Positions 42,526-53,280 are shown, numbered from the stretch's first letter. The stretch: 64,000 nt of DNA from Betaproteobacteria bacterium (GCA_016125475.1 WGLR01000015.1:26089-90088); one strand, 5' to 3'. Numbers and translations are program-made. Notes: generated from the sequence alone by a model not told the origin.

Positions 42526-43764
42526 TCAGAGCGGCTTGCCTTCGGAGCCCCCCCAGTTCCGCATGAGCGTGTTCGAAGGCAGTGTCTCGTCCACCAGCTT
42601 CTTCGCGGTTTCGATTCCGGCGACCGGCAGGCCCTTCGGATCGAGCGCGCCGATCTGCACGAGCACGCTGGCCTGATCCCAGTAGATGTGCTCGTTGTAG
42701 AGCTTGTCTCCGCGGAACTTCACGATGGCCACGAGCGGTATCTCGACCCATTTGCCCGTGGGCGGGACCCCGGGGAGCATCCAGTCGATCTCGATGTCGT
42801 GCGTGAAGCAGAACAGCATCTCGTCGACGACGATGCCCTCCCCGACGGTACGCGAGATCGGAATGAGGGTGGTGTCCTTCGGGGTCTTCGGGATGAAGTG
42901 GTACTTGTAGAACCGCTTGAGGTGGTCGTGACCGACGCCCCCGGTCATGGTCGGAACGTGATTGACGTAGGGCTGCGCGACCATCGTGCCCATGGTCGCG
43001 TCGACGTCGCGCGTCGCGAACTCGAACTCCGTGTGCTTGTCCCAGAGACTCGAGAAATCGTAGTGCGGTCCCATGTTGCGGCGGAACAGGGCAATGGAAC
43101 GGTGATGGGCCATCAGGGCGGACGGCTTGTGATAGTGATCCCCTCCCGTGCGGGCAAAGGCGTGGTCCACGCCCGGGTAGACGTAGATTTCCGCGTCGTC
43201 GTGGCCCGCGAGGCGCGCCTTGATGCGCTCCACGGTTTCGAGCGGCGCGTACTTGTCCTCGGCGGCGAAGTGGAGCACCAGCGGAACCCTTATCGCGGCG
43301 GCCTCGTCGAGATACTGGTCGATCGTGACACCGTAGTAGCCGACCGCGCAGTCGACACCGGCGCGGGCCGCGGCGAGATACGCGAGCCGTCCGCCGAGGC
43401 AGAAGCCCAGCGCGCCGATCTTGCCGACGATCTCGGGCATCGAGCGCATCGCGCGCACCGTGGTCGCGATGTCCTGCATGCCCTTGTCGGTGTCGAATCT
43501 CTGGAAGAAGTCGAAGGCGCGGGCCCAGTCGGCTTCGGTGTAGCCGAGTTCCACGCCCGGTTCCATGCGCCAGAAGATGTCGGGCGCGACCACCGTGTAC
43601 CCTTCTTCGGCGTAATAGTCCGCAACCTCGCGGATGAATCCGTTGATGCCGAAGATTTCCTGGCACAGCACGATGCCCGGCCCCTTGCCGCTGCGCGGTG
43701 TCGCGACATAGGCCCGGAAAGTGCCGCCGTCCTCTGCCGTGATCTCGATGTAATGACCTGCCAT
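42526..43764 (-). CDS. Dienelactone hydrolase fused to a SnoaL-like domain
   Basis: 412 aa from the ATG at 43764, with GAGG 9 bases before. Residues 1-230 are a dienelactone hydrolase: VLCQEIFGINGFIREVADYY, the nucleophile in GALGFCLGGRLAY (Cys of GxCxGG), and DHAFARTGG with the histidine. Residues about 240-410 are NTF2/SnoaL-like (SSLWDKHTEFEFATRDVDAT, MTGGVGHDHLKRFYKYHFIP). Each is usually a separate protein. The substrate is unknown; a lactone or ester from a degradation pathway is possible. It diverges from the binding protein at 44116. Confidence 0.88.
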   Translation of the reverse strand: MAGHYIEITAEDGGTFRAYVATPRSGKGPGIVLCQEIFGINGFIREVADYYAEEGYTVVAPDIFWRMEPGVELGYTEADWARAFDFFQRFDTDKGMQDIATTVRAMRSMPEIVGKIGALGFCLGGRLAYLAAARAGVDCAVGYYGVTIDQYLDEAAAIRVPLVLHFAAEDKYAPLETVERIKARLAGHDDAEIYVYPGVDHAFARTGGDHYHKPSALMAHHRSIALFRRNMGPHYDFSSLWDKHTEFEFATRDVDATMGTMVAQPYVNHVPTMTGGVGHDHLKRFYKYHFIPKTPKDTTLIPISRTVGEGIVVDEMLFCFTHDIEIDWMLPGVPPTGKWVEIPLVAIVKFRGDKLYNEHIYWDQASVLVQIGALDPKGLPVAGIETAKKLVDETLPSNTLMRNWGGSEGKPL

Positions 43765-43886
43765 GATGTCTGTCCTCGTGTCCGGGCGATGGGTGGGCAC
43801 GCACGCGCCGCGGTCGGGCGAGCGTCGCTGGCCGGGCTTTTACCGCGTGGCCGGCTCGTTCGTCAATGCGCTCCGGGCGTGGGCGC

Positions 43887-43916
43887 TTGACAACGTTCCG
43901 ACGTGCCGCCTAGTGT
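43887..43916 (+). promoter_or_regulatory. Sigma70-like promoter in the divergent region
   Basis: TTGACA (43887-43892), an 18-base spacer and TAGTGT (43911-43916) face the binding-protein gene about 200 bases downstream. The rest of the 351-base intergenic region (43765-44115) shows no gene. It is the same -10 hexamer as in the LitR-region promoter. Confidence 0.45.
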
Positions 43917-44115
43917 CGGCCCCGGTCGTGAGGGCACCGCATTCGCGCAGGCCCCGGCTCGGCGCCCTGCGGGGAGCAGCGCGCCGGGTCGTCTCGATGT
44001 CGTCGGTTTCGTCCGTTGTCCAGTTCGGTTCATCGCCAGGTCCGGCAGGAAGCGTGTGGTCTGCGTCGCGCATGACCGCCGGGGTTCCCGTCGTGCCGGC
44101 GCGAAGGAGTCTTGA

Positions 44116-45666
44116 ATGAATCACGCGTTGTCCCGTCGCCGATTCCTGCGGACGGCGGGAGGTCTCGCCGCCGCCGCGGGGCTGCCCGTATCGATGCTCG
44201 ATTCCGCCCGTGCGGTGACGGCGAGCGACTCGACGCTCACGATTGCCTACGGGGCCACGCCACCCTCGTGGGATCCGACCGTCGGCATCTCGGCGATGGA
44301 TCCCGCTCTGCAGTCGATCTATCGGTCCGTCTTCGACACCTTCATCGACCAGGGACCCGATCTCGGTCTGCGCCCGGGCATCGTCACGGACTGGGCGTGG
44401 AGTCGCCGGCAGCGCAGGGTCGAGTTCGAGGTGCGGCCCGGCGCGTTCTGGCACGACGGATCGCCCGTCACGCCGGACGACGTGGTGTGGTCGCTCACGC
44501 GCGCCGCCGACCCGACAGGCGGCAACCCCATGACTTCCGTCTGGGGACGGATCGGGAATTTTCGGGTCTCCGGGCAGCGGATCTCGGCCGACGTCCACGA
44601 ATTCGATCCAGTCATCTTCAAGTGGATGGCGTTTCTGACCGGTTTCGTCATGCCTCGCAAGGCCTATACGAAGCTCGGCCCCGACGGGTTCGAGAAGCAG
44701 CCCGTGGGCAGCGGTCCCTATCGCGTGGAACGCTTCGAGCGCGGCTCGTTCGTGCGACTGAAGGCGTTCCCGAGGTACTGGGGCCCCCCTCCGCAGTTCG
44801 AGACGGTGATCTTCAAGTTCGTGGCGGATGCATCGGCGCGCGTCGCCGAGGTGGAGGCCGGCAGGGCGGATCTCACGGCGGACATTCCGTACGAAGACTA
44901 CGACCGTCTGACGAGGAGCGAGAAACTCGCCGGGACCGCGACACCGGTCTCGGACATCGGGCTCATCTTCATCACCAATCGCGGGCCGATGCTCGACGAC
45001 AACGTGCGACGTGCCATGGTGCAATCCGTCGACAAGCAGTCGATCATCGACCGGTTCCTGCAGGGTTACGGGGTTCCGATCGACACCCTCGAGGCACCGC
45101 CGTACGCAGCCTACGACCGGACCATCCGGACCCGGTACGATCCCGACAACGCGCGGGGCCTGCTGGCCTTTTCCGGATACACCGCACAGAATCCCGTCCG
45201 TTTCACGATCCAGACGACGAGGGGGTTCCGCCCCAGGGATTACGAGATGATCCAGGCTGTCGCGGAGATGTGGCGCAGCGTCGGCATCGAGGCGGCGATC
45301 CAGGTCTACGATCCCGCCGAACACCTGAGTCTTCGCGCACGCCACGAGCTTGCGCCGGCAGCGTTCTTCGACTGGAGCAACGTGATCGGCGATCCCGCCA
45401 CTTCGACGGGCCTCGCGATGTTCAGTCAGTCACCGGACTCGGCGTGGAAGTCCGAGGATCTCGACGCGAAGATCGCCCCGCTGTGGACCGAGCGGAACGA
45501 GGGGCTGCGAATCGCGGGCTATCGGGCAGTGGACAAGTACATCGCCGACAACGGGCTCGTGCTCCCGCTGCTGCAGTACGTGCAGCCCGTCCTGTTCGAC
45601 AGGTCGCTTGCATTCACGCCGCACACGGCCGGCTACGTGTTGCCGCAGAACGTGAGCCTGGTCTGA
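44116..45666 (+). CDS. Tat-exported family 5 (peptide/nickel type) ABC substrate-binding protein
   Basis: 516 aa with AAGGAG 6 bases before the ATG. A twin-arginine signal (SRRRFLRTAGGLAAAAGLPV) precedes the DppA/OppA-like domain: TDWAWSRRQRRVEFEVRPGA, FWHDGSPVTPDDVVWSLTRA and QPVGSGPYRVERFERG. The family binds peptides, opines, nickel chelates or sugars. No permease or ATPase gene is nearby, so it must work with a distant transporter. Its ligand is unknown. Confidence 0.9.
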   Translation: MNHALSRRRFLRTAGGLAAAAGLPVSMLDSARAVTASDSTLTIAYGATPPSWDPTVGISAMDPALQSIYRSVFDTFIDQGPDLGLRPGIVTDWAWSRRQRRVEFEVRPGAFWHDGSPVTPDDVVWSLTRAADPTGGNPMTSVWGRIGNFRVSGQRISADVHEFDPVIFKWMAFLTGFVMPRKAYTKLGPDGFEKQPVGSGPYRVERFERGSFVRLKAFPRYWGPPPQFETVIFKFVADASARVAEVEAGRADLTADIPYEDYDRLTRSEKLAGTATPVSDIGLIFITNRGPMLDDNVRRAMVQSVDKQSIIDRFLQGYGVPIDTLEAPPYAAYDRTIRTRYDPDNARGLLAFSGYTAQNPVRFTIQTTRGFRPRDYEMIQAVAEMWRSVGIEAAIQVYDPAEHLSLRARHELAPAAFFDWSNVIGDPATSTGLAMFSQSPDSAWKSEDLDAKIAPLWTERNEGLRIAGYRAVDKYIADNGLVLPLLQYVQPVLFDRSLAFTPHTAGYVLPQNVSLV

Positions 45667-45708
45667 AGCCGTCGCGGCCGCGTCGACGAGCGGCGGGCGG
45701 CGGGTCGT

Positions 45709-45738
45709 TTGACATCGAAAGAGTCGCGAACCTATACT
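45709..45738 (+). promoter_or_regulatory. Promoter of the rubrerythrin operon
   Basis: TTGACA (45709-45714), an 18-base spacer and TATACT (45733-45738) form a near-consensus sigma70 promoter. The expected start site (about 45745) abuts the palindrome at 45749, and the leader to rubrerythrin is about 85 bases. Confidence 0.65.
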
Positions 45739-45748
45739 TCGTTCACCG

Positions 45749-45765
45749 ATTAGACGAAGTCTAAT
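45749..45765. promoter_or_regulatory. PerR/Fur-like operator
   Basis: ATTAGAC-GAA-GTCTAAT is a perfect palindrome. Its core TTAGA-N5-TCTAA has the arms and spacing of the PerR box (TTAGAATNATTCTAA). It lies right at the predicted transcription start, so a bound repressor would block rubrerythrin expression until peroxide or iron changes. No fur/perR gene lies in the window. Confidence 0.55.
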
Positions 45766-45831
45766 TCGGCGGGTTTCCGCGGCCGGTGATCGAACCGGCC
45801 CTCAACAAACACGCAATCGCTGGAGGTCCAA

Positions 45832-46251
45832 ATGCAACTCAAGGGCTCGAAGACGGAAGGCAATCTGAAGGCCGCGTTCGCAGGCGAATCGCAGGCCAAT
45901 CGCCGCTATCTGTATTTCGCGAACAAGGCGGACGTCGAAGGCCAGAACGACGTGGCCGCGCTGTTCCGCTCGACCGCGGAAGGCGAGACGGGTCACGCCC
46001 ACGGCCACCTGGAATATCTCGAGCAGGTCGGAGATCCCGCGACGGGACTGCCGATCGGCGCGTCCCGCGAAAACCTCAAGGCCGCCGTCGCCGGTGAGAC
46101 GCACGAGTACACCGACATGTACCCCGGCATGGCGAAGACCGCACGCGACGAGGGTTTCGACGAAATCGCCGACTGGTTCGAAACGCTCGCCAAGGCGGAG
46201 CGCTCCCACGCCAACCGGTTCCAGAAGGCGCTGGACCAGCTCACCGACTGA
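45832..46251 (+). CDS. Rubrerythrin without rubredoxin domain
   Basis: 139 aa with GGAG about 10 bases before the ATG. The ferritin-like diiron site is seen in [56 protein letters not shown] and [11 protein letters not shown]. The usual C-terminal rubredoxin Cys4 centre is missing, so it belongs to the short (sulerythrin-like) group. It reduces hydrogen peroxide to water using electrons from a partner. The Fe-S oxidoreductase next door is the obvious candidate donor pathway. Confidence 0.93.
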   Translation: MQLKGSKTEGNLKAAFAGESQANRRYLYFANKADVEGQNDVAALFRSTAEGETGHAHGHLEYLEQVGDPATGLPIGASRENLKAAVAGETHEYTDMYPGMAKTARDEGFDEIADWFETLAKAERSHANRFQKALDQLTD

Positions 46252-46338
46252 CATCCGTCGTTCCCTGCGCAGACTGTCCGACCGTCGGGCGGTCTGCGCA
46301 ACCCCGTTCCTGCTGTCCCATCCCCATCGAGTGTGACC

Positions 46339-47661
46339 ATGCGCGAAGGCAGTCTGGAGGCACCGACCCGGCATCCCATCGACTGGAAGAATCCGTCCTA
46401 TTACGACGAGGAGAGCCTGTTCAAGGAACTGGAGCGCGTCTTCGACATCTGCCACGGATGCCGTCGCTGCGTGAGTCTCTGCAACGCGTTTCCGACGCTG
46501 TTCGATCTCGTGGACGAAAGCGAGACGCTGGAAGTGGACGGGGTGAAGAAGCAGGACTACTGGAAGGTCGTCGATCAGTGCTACCTCTGCGACCTGTGCT
46601 ACATGACGAAGTGTCCGTACGTGCCGCCCCACGAATGGAACGTGGACTTCCCTCACCTGATGCTTCGTGCCAAGGCGCGCAAGTACAAGCGGGGAGAGGT
46701 GAAGTTCCGGGACAAGCTCCTGTCCTCGACCGACGCGCTCGGCCGGATCGCGTCGATTCCCGTCGTCGCCCAGACCGTGAACGCCGTCAACAGGACGCCC
46801 GCGGCGCGCAAGCTCATGGACGGCATGCTCGGCATCCACCACGAGCGGGAACTCCCCGAATACGACAGCGCACGGTTCCGGAGCCGGGGTCGGCCGGATG
46901 ACTCCTTCCCGGTCCGGGATGGTGCGAACACGCCCGGCAAGGTGGCGATCTTCTCCACCTGTTACGTGAACTACAACGAACCGGGCATCGGCCACGACCT
47001 GTTGGCGATTCTCAGGCACAACGCGGTTCCTCACGTGATCGTGGAGAAGGAAAACTGCTGCGGCATGCCGAAGCTCGAACTCGGGGACCTCGAGGCCGTC
47101 GAGCGGCTCAAGAACGGCAACATCCCGGTTCTCGCGCGCTATGCGCGGGAGGGATACGCGATCGTGACCGCGGTGCCGTCGTGCACCCTCATGTTCAAGC
47201 AGGAGCTTCCGCTGATGTTTCCGGACGATCCGGACGTGAAGGCGGTTCAGGACGCGATGTTCGATCCGTTCGAGTATCTCGTTCTGAGGAATCGTGACGG
47301 TCTGCTCAGGACGGATTTCAAGAAGCCGCTGGGCAAGGTGTCCTACCACATTCCCTGCCATCTTCGGGTCCAGAACATGGGCCAGAAGACCCGGGAGTTT
47401 CTCGAACTCGTGCCCGAGACGAAGGTCAACGTGGTGGAACGCTGCTCCGGCCACGACGGGACCTGGGGAGTCAAGAGCGAATTCTTCAAGGATTCGATGA
47501 AGATCGGCAGGCCCGTATTCAAGGCCATGGGCAACGGCGACCCCGACTTCATCAGCTCCGACTGCGCGATCGCGGGGCGACACATCCGTCAGGGGATGGG
47601 GCACCCGTCCGCGGCCAAGGAACACCCGCTCGCACTCGTCCGGATCGCCTACGGACTCTGA
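46339..47661 (+). CDS. Fe-S oxidoreductase, GlpC/heterodisulfide reductase-like
   Basis: 440 aa from the ATG at 46339 (GTG at 46333 is possible). Two 4Fe-4S motifs are present, [15 protein letters not shown] and [20 protein letters not shown]. Two CCG-type cysteine regions follow, [16 protein letters not shown] and [14 protein letters not shown], with [10 protein letters not shown]. This is the COG0247 pattern used in electron transfer to quinones or disulfides. It is part of the conserved rubrerythrin/COG0247/DUF3501 set, so it may relay electrons to rubrerythrin. Confidence 0.9.
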   Translation: MREGSLEAPTRHPIDWKNPSYYDEESLFKELERVFDICHGCRRCVSLCNAFPTLFDLVDESETLEVDGVKKQDYWKVVDQCYLCDLCYMTKCPYVPPHEWNVDFPHLMLRAKARKYKRGEVKFRDKLLSSTDALGRIASIPVVAQTVNAVNRTPAARKLMDGMLGIHHERELPEYDSARFRSRGRPDDSFPVRDGANTPGKVAIFSTCYVNYNEPGIGHDLLAILRHNAVPHVIVEKENCCGMPKLELGDLEAVERLKNGNIPVLARYAREGYAIVTAVPSCTLMFKQELPLMFPDDPDVKAVQDAMFDPFEYLVLRNRDGLLRTDFKKPLGKVSYHIPCHLRVQNMGQKTREFLELVPETKVNVVERCSGHDGTWGVKSEFFKDSMKIGRPVFKAMGNGDPDFISSDCAIAGRHIRQGMGHPSAAKEHPLALVRIAYGL

Positions 47662-47690
47662 ATGACACCGACGAAGCACGGACAAACGTG

Positions 47691-48293
47691 ATGAATGCCA
47701 TGACAGCCATCAGCCGCGAAAGTCTCATGACCCTCGAAGCCTATGCGCGCAACCGGAACGCGTTCCGGGCCGAAGTGCTCGAACACAAGAAGAATCGCAA
47801 GGTGTTCCTCGGGGACAACGTGACGCTGCAGTTCGAGGACGAACTGACGATGCGTTATCAGGTCCAGGAAATGTTGCGGATCGAGAAGATTTTCGAGGAG
47901 CGCGAGATCCAGGGTGAACTCGACGCGTACAATCCGCTCGTCCCTGACGGGGACAACTGGAAGGCGACGATGCTCATAGAGTATCCGGACGAAGCGGAGC
48001 GAAGGGTCAATCTCGCGCGAATGCGCGGGATCGAGGACCGGATCTGGGTGCGTGTGCGCGGCCACGACAAGGTGTTCGCGATCGCCGACGAGGATCTGGA
48101 TCGGGAAAACGACGAAAAGACGTCTTCGGTTCACTTCCTCCGGTTCGAACTCGACGCGTCGATGAAATCGGATCTGCGGGACGGTGCCGCGCTCGCGATG
48201 GGTGTGGAGCACGAGAACTACTCCGCGGTGACGGACCCCGTTCCCGAGGCCGTACGCCGCGCACTGCTGGGGGATTTGAAATTCCAATCATGA
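47691..48293 (+). CDS. DUF3501 protein
   Basis: 200 aa from the ATG at 47691 (GTG one codon earlier and ATG at 47700 are alternatives). DUF3501 is recognised by RNAFRAEVLEHKKNRKVFLG, TMRYQVQEMLRIEKIF and SVHFLRFELDASM. It has no signal peptide and no cysteines. It accompanies rubrerythrin and the Fe-S oxidoreductase in many proteobacteria and overlaps the next gene by 4 bases. Its function is unknown; a role in the peroxide-reducing complex is inferred. Confidence 0.87.
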   Translation: MNAMTAISRESLMTLEAYARNRNAFRAEVLEHKKNRKVFLGDNVTLQFEDELTMRYQVQEMLRIEKIFEEREIQGELDAYNPLVPDGDNWKATMLIEYPDEAERRVNLARMRGIEDRIWVRVRGHDKVFAIADEDLDRENDEKTSSVHFLRFELDASMKSDLRDGAALAMGVEHENYSAVTDPVPEAVRRALLGDLKFQS

Positions 48294-48895
48294 GTGGCCG
48301 GTACGGCCGGATCGCAAGGACAGTCTCGCCGCTGCTGGCGCTTGTCGTGGCAGCTTGCGGCAACCTCGATGTCAAACCGCAGGATCCGAGTGCGATCACG
48401 CGAGGCCTGCGCAGCGCGGACGACGACGGCGGAGACTGGGTGGACCAGACCGATGCCCCGATCCCGGAGATCCGGCACGTCACCTTTCCGGAAACGTCGA
48501 CGCCGAAGGACTGGTACAGGTTCAAGGTCAAGAACTTCTCGAATAACGAGACGGCGCTCGACACTGCCTCCGTGTCGGTGGGAGGCGACGGCATCACGCG
48601 CTATTCTCTGCTCATCCGGACGGACACCGGCGTGGACAACGTGAGCTACGAGGGCATTCGCTGCTCGACACGCGAGTGGACGATGTACGGTACCGGCAGA
48701 CCCGACGGGAGCTGGGCGCGGGTTCCGCGGCCTGTCTGGCGCCACATCGACCAGACCGGCCTGAACGCCGTCCGCTTCACGCTCTACGAGGATTACGCGT
48801 GCGGTCAGGGCGGCACGACGCCTGCCAATGGCGCGGCAGTCATCGCGAAGATCAAGGAATCGAACGACGGGTTCGTGACCAGGCGCAGTCCCTGA
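48290..48895 (+). CDS. CNP1-like lipoprotein
   Basis: 201 aa with a 4-base overlap to DUF3501. The signal region TVSPLLALVVAACGN contains a lipobox (VAAC), giving a probable lipid-anchored periplasmic protein. The CNP1-like family is seen in WYRFKVKNFSNNETALDTAS, NVSYEGIRCSTREWTMYG and VWRHIDQTGLNAVRFTLYED. CNP1-like genes are usually beside proB-obgE in betaproteobacteria, as here, where it converges with proB. Function is unknown. Confidence 0.85.
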   Translation: MSGRYGRIARTVSPLLALVVAACGNLDVKPQDPSAITRGLRSADDDGGDWVDQTDAPIPEIRHVTFPETSTPKDWYRFKVKNFSNNETALDTASVSVGGDGITRYSLLIRTDTGVDNVSYEGIRCSTREWTMYGTGRPDGSWARVPRPVWRHIDQTGLNAVRFTLYEDYACGQGGTTPANGAAVIAKIKESNDGFVTRRSP

Positions 48896-48931
48896 GTTCC
48901 TCGGCCCGATGGGGAACGTGCCCCCCGGTCG

Positions 48932-50056
48932 TCAGAGGAGCACGAGGTTGTCGCGGTGGATGAGTTCCGGCTCGTCCACGTAGCCCAGCTTCTTTTCGAT
49001 CTCGGCACTCGACGTGCGCAGGATCCGCCGGGTCTCGATCGCGTTGTAGTTGACGAGCCCGCGCGCGATTTCGCGGCCGTCCGGTGCGATGCAGCTCACG
49101 ACCTCACCTCGTTCGAATTCGCCGCGCAGGTCATGGACGCCGATCGGCAGCAGGCTCTTGCCGCCCGCGGCCAGGGCACGCGCGGCGCCCTCGTCGAGAA
49201 ACACCTTCCCTCTCACCTGCAGGTGGTCGGCGAGCCACTGTTTCCGGGCGGCGAGCGTCGGGGTCTGTGCGACCAGCTGTGAGCCGATGGTCTCTCCCGC
49301 TGCGAGCCGCAGCAGCACGTCCGGTTCCTTGCCCGACGCGATGACGGTGTGCGCACCGCTGCGGGCGGCACGTTTGGCCGCGAGCACCTTGGTGAGCATG
49401 CCACCGGATCCGATGTCGGTCCCGGCGCCACCCGCCATGCCTTCGAGCGCGATGTCGCCGGCCCTCGCTTCCTCCACGAGCGTGGCGGAAGGCATCTTCC
49501 GGGGGTCTCCGGTGTACAGGCCGGCCTGGTCCGTGAGGATCACGAGCACGTCGGCTTCCACGAGATTCGTGACCAGGGATGCGAGCGTGTCGTTGTCGCC
49601 GAACCGGATCTCATCGGTGGCGACCGTGTCGTTCTCGTTGATGATCGGGATGATCCCGAGGCTCAGCAGCGTACGCAGCGTCGTCCGGGCGTTCAGGTAG
49701 CGGCGCCGGTCCGACAGGTCCTCGTGGGTCAGCAGGACCTGGGCCGTGTGAAGGGCATGCTGGCGGAAACAGCTCTCGTAGGCCTGGACGAGGCCCATCT
49801 GGCCGACAGCGGCCGCAGCCTGGAGTTCATGCAGCGCCTTCGGACGCTTCTTCCAGCGCAGCCGCTGCATTCCTTCCGCGACGGCGCCGCTCGAGACGAG
49901 CAGGACCTCCTTGTTCGCCCGGAAAAGGCCCGATATCTGCGCAGCCCAGTGGGCGAGTGCTTCCTGATCGAGGCCCTGGCCGCTGTTCGTGACGAGGCTG
50001 GAACCTACCTTGACGACGATCCGGTGGGCCGACCGGAGGACGGACGTCCCGGGCAT
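48932..50056 (-). CDS. proB: Glutamate 5-kinase
   Basis: 374 aa, starting 3 bases after the obgE stop. The amino-acid kinase domain has [33 protein letters not shown] and [20 protein letters not shown], and [20 protein letters not shown] near its end. A C-terminal PUA domain ([14 protein letters not shown] [20 protein letters not shown]) is present. It phosphorylates glutamate in the first step of proline synthesis and is inhibited by proline. Linkage rplU-rpmA-obgE-proB is common in betaproteobacteria. Confidence 0.96.
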   Translation of the reverse strand: MPGTSVLRSAHRIVVKVGSSLVTNSGQGLDQEALAHWAAQISGLFRANKEVLLVSSGAVAEGMQRLRWKKRPKALHELQAAAAVGQMGLVQAYESCFRQHALHTAQVLLTHEDLSDRRRYLNARTTLRTLLSLGIIPIINENDTVATDEIRFGDNDTLASLVTNLVEADVLVILTDQAGLYTGDPRKMPSATLVEEARAGDIALEGMAGGAGTDIGSGGMLTKVLAAKRAARSGAHTVIASGKEPDVLLRLAAGETIGSQLVAQTPTLAARKQWLADHLQVRGKVFLDEGAARALAAGGKSLLPIGVHDLRGEFERGEVVSCIAPDGREIARGLVNYNAIETRRILRTSSAEIEKKLGYVDEPELIHRDNLVLL

Positions 50057-50059
50057 CTC

Positions 50060-51199
<1,140 letters not shown>

Positions 51200-51234
51200 C
51201 GTCCTTCGCGGGGGGAAGGTCCGTGCCGCCGGAA

Positions 51235-51495
51235 TCAGGCGACGGGGGTGACGCTCACCGTCTTGCGCTTGAGAGGGCCGCGCACAGCGAACTCGACCAC
51301 GCCGTCCACCTTGGCGAACAGGGTGTGATCCTTTCCCAGGCCAACGTTCACACCCGGGTGGATCCTGGTGCCGCGCTGGCGGACCAGAATGTTCCCGGCG
51401 AGAACGTGCTGACCGCCGTAGCGCTTGACACCGAGGCGTTTCGACTCGGAATCGCGACCGTTGCGTGAGCTGCCACCGGCTTTCTTGTGTGCCAT
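51235..51495 (-). CDS. rpmA: 50S ribosomal protein bL27
   Basis: 86 aa. [20 protein letters not shown] is the conserved N-terminal tail that reaches the peptidyl-transferase centre; no firmicute-type propeptide is present. [20 protein letters not shown] and [20 protein letters not shown] complete the family. It follows rplU after 18 bases and has a good RBS (AGAGAGG). Confidence 0.97.
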   Translation of the reverse strand: MAHKKAGGSSRNGRDSESKRLGVKRYGGQHVLAGNILVRQRGTRIHPGVNVGLGKDHTLFAKVDGVVEFAVRGPLKRKTVSVTPVA

Positions 51496-51513
51496 GTGTC
51501 GTACCTCTCTGGA

Positions 51514-52128
51514 TTACTTCTTCACACCACCGACGAGTTCGTCGGTGAGCTTCTTCAGTTCGTCCCACTTGCCCTCGGCGGCGAGTGCTGCCTGCTGAGG
51601 CCAGGAGTCCGGCCTCGCCATGCCGAAGCGACCGCCGGACGCCTTGAGCATCTCCGTAATCCGGGCCGGCTCGAGCTTGGCGAGATCGGCGAAGGAGGCG
51701 ACGCCATTCCCGCGGAGCACCTGCGCAATCTTGGGGCCGATGCCCTCGACCCTGGTCAGGTCATCCACCGCACGAGTGGCTGCCGCCGGGACGTCCGCCG
51801 TTGCGCTGCCGCCGCTACCGTCGGAGATTCCGGCGATGAAGATCTCGGAATACCACTGACGGTGCCCCGCCTGTTTCTTGTAGTGCTTGCGGCGACGATG
51901 CTTGTAGATGTGAATCTTGTCCGCGCGGCCGTGGCCGAGGACCGTGGCGCGGACATTCGCGCCCGCCACGACAGGCTTGCCGATGAGGACCTTGTCTCCC
52001 TCGCCAACCATGAGGACCTGATCGATCACGACCTCCTGTCCGACCGTCGCGGGGAGTTGTTCGACGCGTAACTTCGTGCCGGCACTAACGCGATACTGCT
52101 TGCCGCCCGTTTTGATGACTGCGAACAT
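51514..52128 (-). CDS. rplU: 50S ribosomal protein bL21 with C-terminal helix-hairpin-helix extension
   Basis: 204 aa, about twice the usual 103. Residues 1-100 are normal bL21 ([20 protein letters not shown], with [20 protein letters not shown]). After a short Ala/Gly-rich linker, residues about 118-200 form a helix-hairpin-helix domain: [35 protein letters not shown] and [20 protein letters not shown]. Such extended L21 proteins exist in scattered bacteria; the extra domain may bind rRNA. The gene heads the rplU-rpmA unit from a near-consensus promoter. Confidence 0.95.
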   Translation of the reverse strand: MFAVIKTGGKQYRVSAGTKLRVEQLPATVGQEVVIDQVLMVGEGDKVLIGKPVVAGANVRATVLGHGRADKIHIYKHRRRKHYKKQAGHRQWYSEIFIAGISDGSGGSATADVPAAATRAVDDLTRVEGIGPKIAQVLRGNGVASFADLAKLEPARITEMLKASGGRFGMARPDSWPQQAALAAEGKWDELKKLTDELVGGVKK

Positions 52129-52161
52129 GGCTATGGGATCCGTGCGCCAAAAAAGGCCGGT

Positions 52162-52190
52162 ACTCTACGAAAATTGACCAGCGGAGTCAA
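52162..52190 (-). promoter_or_regulatory. rplU promoter
   Basis: Read leftward, TTGACT (52190-52185), a 17-base spacer and TAGAGT (52167-52162) make a good sigma70 promoter, with the rplU start codon about 35 bases below the -10. Confidence 0.6.
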
Positions 52191-52256
52191 ATGAGTTTCG
52201 GGCCGGCCGATCCGGAGTGCCGGGCCCGGGCCCGTGACACATCGGACGATCCCTTC

Positions 52257-52286
52257 TTGACACCCAATTCGCCGGGTTCCTAACAT
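52257..52286 (+). promoter_or_regulatory. ispB promoter
   Basis: TTGACA (52257-52262), an 18-base spacer and TAACAT (52281-52286) face ispB. Transcription would start about 20 bases before the TTG at 52312, which supports that start codon. Confidence 0.55.
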
Positions 52287-52311
52287 CGCTCCTTTTCCTC
52301 CGGCCATTATC

Positions 52312-53280
52312 TTGTCGATAGACGAAATCCGCAGCCTCGTGGCCGACGACATGCGTGCGGTCGACGCGGTGGTACGCGCGCGTCTCGAGTCCGACGTAGT
52401 CCTGATTCGACAGGTGGGTGAGTACATCATCGACGCCGGAGGCAAGCGCCTGCGTCCCGTCCTGCTGCTGCTCGCGGCCGGAGCGTGCGGGTTCCGCGGG
52501 CCGGAGGCGCACGAACTCGCTGCGGTCGTCGAGTTCATTCACACCGCCACGCTGTTGCACGACGACGTCGTCGACGAGTCCAAGATGCGGCGCGGCCGGG
52601 TGACCGCGAATTCCGTCTTCGGCAACCCGGCGGCGGTGCTCGTCGGCGACTTTCTGTACTCGCGTGCATTTCAGATGATGGTCTCCGTGGGCAGGATGCG
52701 GGTCATGGAGGTTCTCGCCGACGCGACGAACGTCATCGCCGAGGGTGAGGTCCTTCAGCTTCTGAACGTCCATGATCCGGACGTGACCGAGGAGGCCTAT
52801 CTGAACGTCATCCGTTTCAAGACTGCCAAGCTGTTCGAGGCCGCTGGCCGGCTCGGTGCCGTTCTGGCCGGCGTTCCGGACTCGCTGGAGCAGGATCTCG
52901 CGAAGTTCGGCATGCACGTGGGCACGGCTTTCCAGCTCGTGGACGACGTGCTGGACTATTCCGGAGAGAGTGCCGAGACGGGCAAGAATCTCGGGGATGA
53001 TCTGTCCGAGGGCAAGGCCACCCTGCCGCTGATTCACGTGCTGCGGACAGGAACACCCGAGGAAGCCGCGGTCGTGCGACGGGCCATCGCGGACGGCGGG
53101 CTGGACGAATTCGAGCCGGTCATGGCGGCCATCCGGAACACCGGGGCGCTCGCTTATGCCCGAGGCGCAGCAGAGGCCGAGGCACGGCGAGCCTGTGCGT
53201 ATCTTCGTTCGCTTCCGGATTCGCGCTACCGGGATAGTCTGCTACACTTGGCGTCTTTCGCGGTCGCCCGTACCAGATGA
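52312..53280 (+). CDS. ispB: Octaprenyl (polyprenyl) diphosphate synthase
   Basis: 322 aa from a TTG at 52312; no ATG gives a full N-terminus. The first aspartate-rich motif is ATLLHDDVVDESKMRRG and the second LVDDVLDYSGE, with GGKRLRPVLLLLAA and GNPAAVLVGDFLYSRAF typical of long-chain trans-prenyl synthases. It adds isopentenyl units to make the ubiquinone side chain. Divergence from rplU-rpmA is the classic proteobacterial arrangement. Confidence 0.95.
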   Translation: MSIDEIRSLVADDMRAVDAVVRARLESDVVLIRQVGEYIIDAGGKRLRPVLLLLAAGACGFRGPEAHELAAVVEFIHTATLLHDDVVDESKMRRGRVTANSVFGNPAAVLVGDFLYSRAFQMMVSVGRMRVMEVLADATNVIAEGEVLQLLNVHDPDVTEEAYLNVIRFKTAKLFEAAGRLGAVLAGVPDSLEQDLAKFGMHVGTAFQLVDDVLDYSGESAETGKNLGDDLSEGKATLPLIHVLRTGTPEEAAVVRRAIADGGLDEFEPVMAAIRNTGALAYARGAAEAEARRACAYLRSLPDSRYRDSLLHLASFAVARTR

